Assembly: GCA_030591745.1 (NCBI GenBank)
Contig: JAUVAM010000079.1
Span: 1-9,303 of the forward strand
Reading direction: 5' to 3'
DNA length: 9,303 bases
Origin: Deltaproteobacteria bacterium
GTDB taxonomy: Bacteria > Myxococcota > B64-G9
Shown piece after piece: positions 7,475-9,303 of the stretch. The position numbers and the translations under genes are program-made. The notes beneath the pieces are model-generated. The model made no database searches, was not told the DNA's origin, and was given only the letters and a program-made list of their open reading frames with translations. Numbering within the stretch: the first letter of the stretch is position 1; the number at the start of each line of letters is the position of its first letter.

Positions 7475-8686
7475 ATGGGAAGGCTTGGACTCATCGGCGT
7501 TTTTGTTGCTGCTCTGCTCGGGTCGTCTTTGGCCTTGGCCGGAGAGTCTGAATCCAAAGCCGCCAAGGAGCCCACCCAAGAAGTGCGCAGCAGCCAGAGA
7601 GACTTGCACATCCGTTCCGGTCCTGGGGTTTATTACGACATTTTGAAAAATCTGGACGCGGGCGTCGAATTGACCGTTTTGGAAGACGGGAAGCGTTGGA
7701 TCAAGGTGCGCCACGGGAAGCAGACGGTGGGCTGGGTCAGCTCTCGGGTTTTTTCCAAGCGCACCAAGCGTATGGGCTACGGCGCTCTTTTGGGTGAACA
7801 GGGCTTGAAGGGTGTAAGCGCCACGGTCGTCACCATGGCCACTCAGGGATTTGGCAACCTGGGTTCCGGCGGGGGCATGGATGGCGTGATCATGGACTTT
7901 TTGGCGCAGCGAGCCTTTACCCCGGGCGAGTGGGTTCGCTTCGCTCAGGTTTTGCCCGGTCGGCCCGTGCCCAAATTACCTGGCTGGATGCGACAGATGG
8001 GGGTTGTGCGCCAGGTTGATGACGGGCAGGCTGAGTTGGAGCGGCGTCTGGGGATGCGTCTGGCCGCCCAGGTTTTGCAGGACGTCAAGCTCATCACGGA
8101 TCGCAATTTGGACCGTTACGTGAATCAGGTGGGCACGGCCATCTTGAGCGCCACAAGTCATTATGATCAGAGTTGGCGTTTCGTGGTTTTTGACGATGAC
8201 GAGGCAGAGGCTTTTGCCTTGCCGGGTGGTGTTGTTTTCGTTTCCAGTGGTCTGATTGTCGAGCTTTCGGATGAGGCGGAGTTGGCCGGGGTTTTGGCGC
8301 ATCAAGTGGCTCACGTGCTTTTGGGCCACGACCTGGATGCCTTGCGAGCTCGCCTGGGCTCGCCTAACCTCAAGGCGACGGAAGAACAGCGCATGCAGCG
8401 TTTGCTGGAAGAGGCCTACCGTTTGGCTCGAGCACCGCGACCGGCGGAGCAAGAGATTGCGGCCGATGCCTATGGGGCGGCGTTCGCGGTCGCGGCGGGC
8501 TATGATCCGATGGCTTTCGTTCGCTTCATTCAGCGCAATAATGCCTTCGAGGCCCGTGGGGCGGACTACCCCAAGTCCGAAGTCCGGCAGCAAACGATTG
8601 AGCAGGTCGCCAAGACCTTCAAGCCCGCTCGACTTTTAAGCCTCAAAAAGCGATTCGAACAAGCCACAACCCCTGAAAAAACTTGA
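7475..8686 (+). CDS. Exported SH3b plus M48-type metallopeptidase-like protein with altered active site (HQxxH)
   Basis: This 403-residue periplasmic protein has a signal peptide at 1-22 (SPase I site ALA before GES), then a bacterial SH3 domain (about 38-93, with LHIRSGPGVYYDIL and GWVSSRVF) that commonly binds cell-wall peptide. A linker with Gly-rich stretches follows. The M48-type domain spans about 188-385 and shows the family blocks AFALPGGVVFVSSGL (246-260), DEAELAGVLAH (266-276) and EIAADAYG...AAGYDP (327-344). M48 peptidases use HExxH plus a distal Glu to bind zinc and hydrolyse peptides. Here the motif reads HQVAH (H276, Q277, H280): both His ligands and the third ligand E327 remain, but the catalytic Glu is Gln. 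Zinc binding is plausible, ordinary proteolysis is not. It could be a pseudoprotease, a chaperone-like envelope factor in the BepA style, or an active enzyme with a one-base sequencing error (CAA for GAA). Convergent with the next gene, with ten bases between stops. Confidence 0.87.
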   Translation: MGRLGLIGVFVAALLGSSLALAGESESKAAKEPTQEVRSSQRDLHIRSGPGVYYDILKNLDAGVELTVLEDGKRWIKVRHGKQTVGWVSSRVFSKRTKRMGYGALLGEQGLKGVSATVVTMATQGFGNLGSGGGMDGVIMDFLAQRAFTPGEWVRFAQVLPGRPVPKLPGWMRQMGVVRQVDDGQAELERRLGMRLAAQVLQDVKLITDRNLDRYVNQVGTAILSATSHYDQSWRFVVFDDDEAEAFALPGGVVFVSSGLIVELSDEAELAGVLAHQVAHVLLGHDLDALRARLGSPNLKATEEQRMQRLLEEAYRLARAPRPAEQEIAADAYGAAFAVAAGYDPMAFVRFIQRNNAFEARGADYPKSEVRQQTIEQVAKTFKPARLLSLKKRFEQATTPEKT

Positions 8687-8696
8687 TGCTCATAAA

Positions 8697-9303
8697 CTAT
8701 TGATTGAGCTTGTTGCGGAGTTGGGGCAGGGGTTCGGTCAGGTGGTACCAGGATCGCTCGAGAAGCGTTTCAATTTGCTGTGCGGGCTCGGCGGGGATGA
8801 TGCGATTGGCGCTTAGTGCCTTGAATCGCCCATAGGCCTCTTGCAGGGAACCGGCTGCGTTGATGATGGACCGCCGGATGGTGAGCAACTGTTGAGTCAA
8901 CTTTTGGGTCTCGACGCTGGTATGCCGGCCCGAATAGACCTCGGCCTCCAAATCGGAGCTGACTTTTTGGAAATCATGGTGGGCGGCCCGCAAGTGTTCA
9001 GCCAATACGCTGTTTTCGTGCGCCAGACGCTGTTTGTCCATGGCCCGGTCGATCTTCTGTTTGACCAGGTCCAGATCGACGAAGGGTTTTTCCAGGTAGT
9101 CGAAGGCGCCCAGTTGCAAGGCTTCCACCGCGGACTCGTAGGATGCGTAGCCCGTCATGACGATGGACTCGGTCTCCGGGTCGTGCTCGTGGGCGTGGCG
9201 AATCACGTCCAATCCTGAAATGCCCGGCAGGTTTTTGTCTACGATCAGCAGGCAGTATTGGCCACGGTGGAACATCTCCAGGGCTTCTTCGCCGCTTGCG
9301 GCG
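8697..9303 (-). CDS. Response regulator receiver domain with helical tail (5' end beyond the window)
   Basis: The frame stays open to the right edge, so the protein starts outside the window; 201 residues are visible. Numbered from the first visible codon, the REC domain shows SGEEALEMF, phosphoacceptor D22 in LLIVDKNLPGISG, the switch Thr T50 in VMTGYAS, and the conserved Lys K72 in DYLEKPF. The N-terminal acidic pair lies outside. From about residue 80 to the end the protein is mostly helical and partly coiled-coil like (KQRLAHENSVLAEHLRAAHH and on), with no recognisable DNA-binding, GGDEF, HD-GYP or ATPase output domain. It probably acts in a phosphorelay through protein contacts or dimerisation. 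An internal ATG at 9273-9275 would remove the start of the receiver fold and is not the true start. The partner histidine kinase is not in view. The stop (TAG on the minus strand) faces the M48-like gene. Confidence 0.9.
   Translation of the reverse strand, partial: AASGEEALEMFHRGQYCLLIVDKNLPGISGLDVIRHAHEHDPETESIVMTGYASYESAVEALQLGAFDYLEKPFVDLDLVKQKIDRAMDKQRLAHENSVLAEHLRAAHHDFQKVSSDLEAEVYSGRHTSVETQKLTQQLLTIRRSIINAAGSLQEAYGRFKALSANRIIPAEPAQQIETLLERSWYHLTEPLPQLRNKLNQ

Noticed and set aside
7368..7646. A 92-codon plus-strand open frame overlapping the M48-like gene start.
   Set aside because: It runs out of frame through the signal peptide and SH3b coding region, which are clearly coding in the other frame.
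1..9303. CRISPR arrays, tRNA or rRNA genes, insertion sequences and CRP-type TGTGA-N6-TCACA sites.
   Set aside because: No repeat-spacer pattern, transposase, RNA gene or clear CRP palindrome was seen on reading both strands; this was by eye and not a computed search.

Overview
The window carries five clear protein genes on a GC-rich bacterial sequence: four on the plus strand, then one on the minus strand that runs off the right edge. A Gram-negative host is indicated by a lipoprotein signal followed by an Asp-rich linker, a periplasmic CHASE2 sensor cyclase and a secreted M48-like protein. A full-length bacterial HdrA points to anaerobic, flavin-based electron transfer. Together these suggest a deltaproteobacterial-type lineage (Desulfobacterota, Myxococcota or a relative). 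This is inferred from gene content; there is no marker gene to settle it.

Layout: (1) 6-2009, an HdrA-type heterodisulfide reductase subunit with FAD and multiple [4Fe-4S] sites, probably the last gene of an hdr cluster lying to the left. (2) 2010-2095, a short gap holding nested inverted repeats, a possible 21-codon leader ORF whose stop overlaps the next start, and a weak promoter-like pair. (3) 2096-5158, a large multidomain GH13 alpha-amylase-type lipoprotein. (4) 5160-7346, a CHASE2 class III adenylate cyclase that starts one base after the amylase stop, so the two are almost certainly one transcript. (5) 7347-7474, a gap with a promoter candidate. (6) 7475-8686, an exported SH3b plus M48-type protein in which the HExxH glutamate is replaced by glutamine. 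(7) 8697-9303 on the minus strand, a response regulator receiver domain with a helical tail, cut by the window edge and convergent with the preceding gene.

How they may work together: the amylase lipoprotein and the cyclase form the one strong functional pairing. One degrades or binds alpha-glucan outside the inner membrane, and the other couples an extracytoplasmic sensor to cAMP synthesis. No CRISPR array, insertion sequence, tRNA or rRNA gene was recognised. The points most worth checking are the catalytically altered M48 site, the amylase-cyclase coupling and the structured leader upstream of the amylase.
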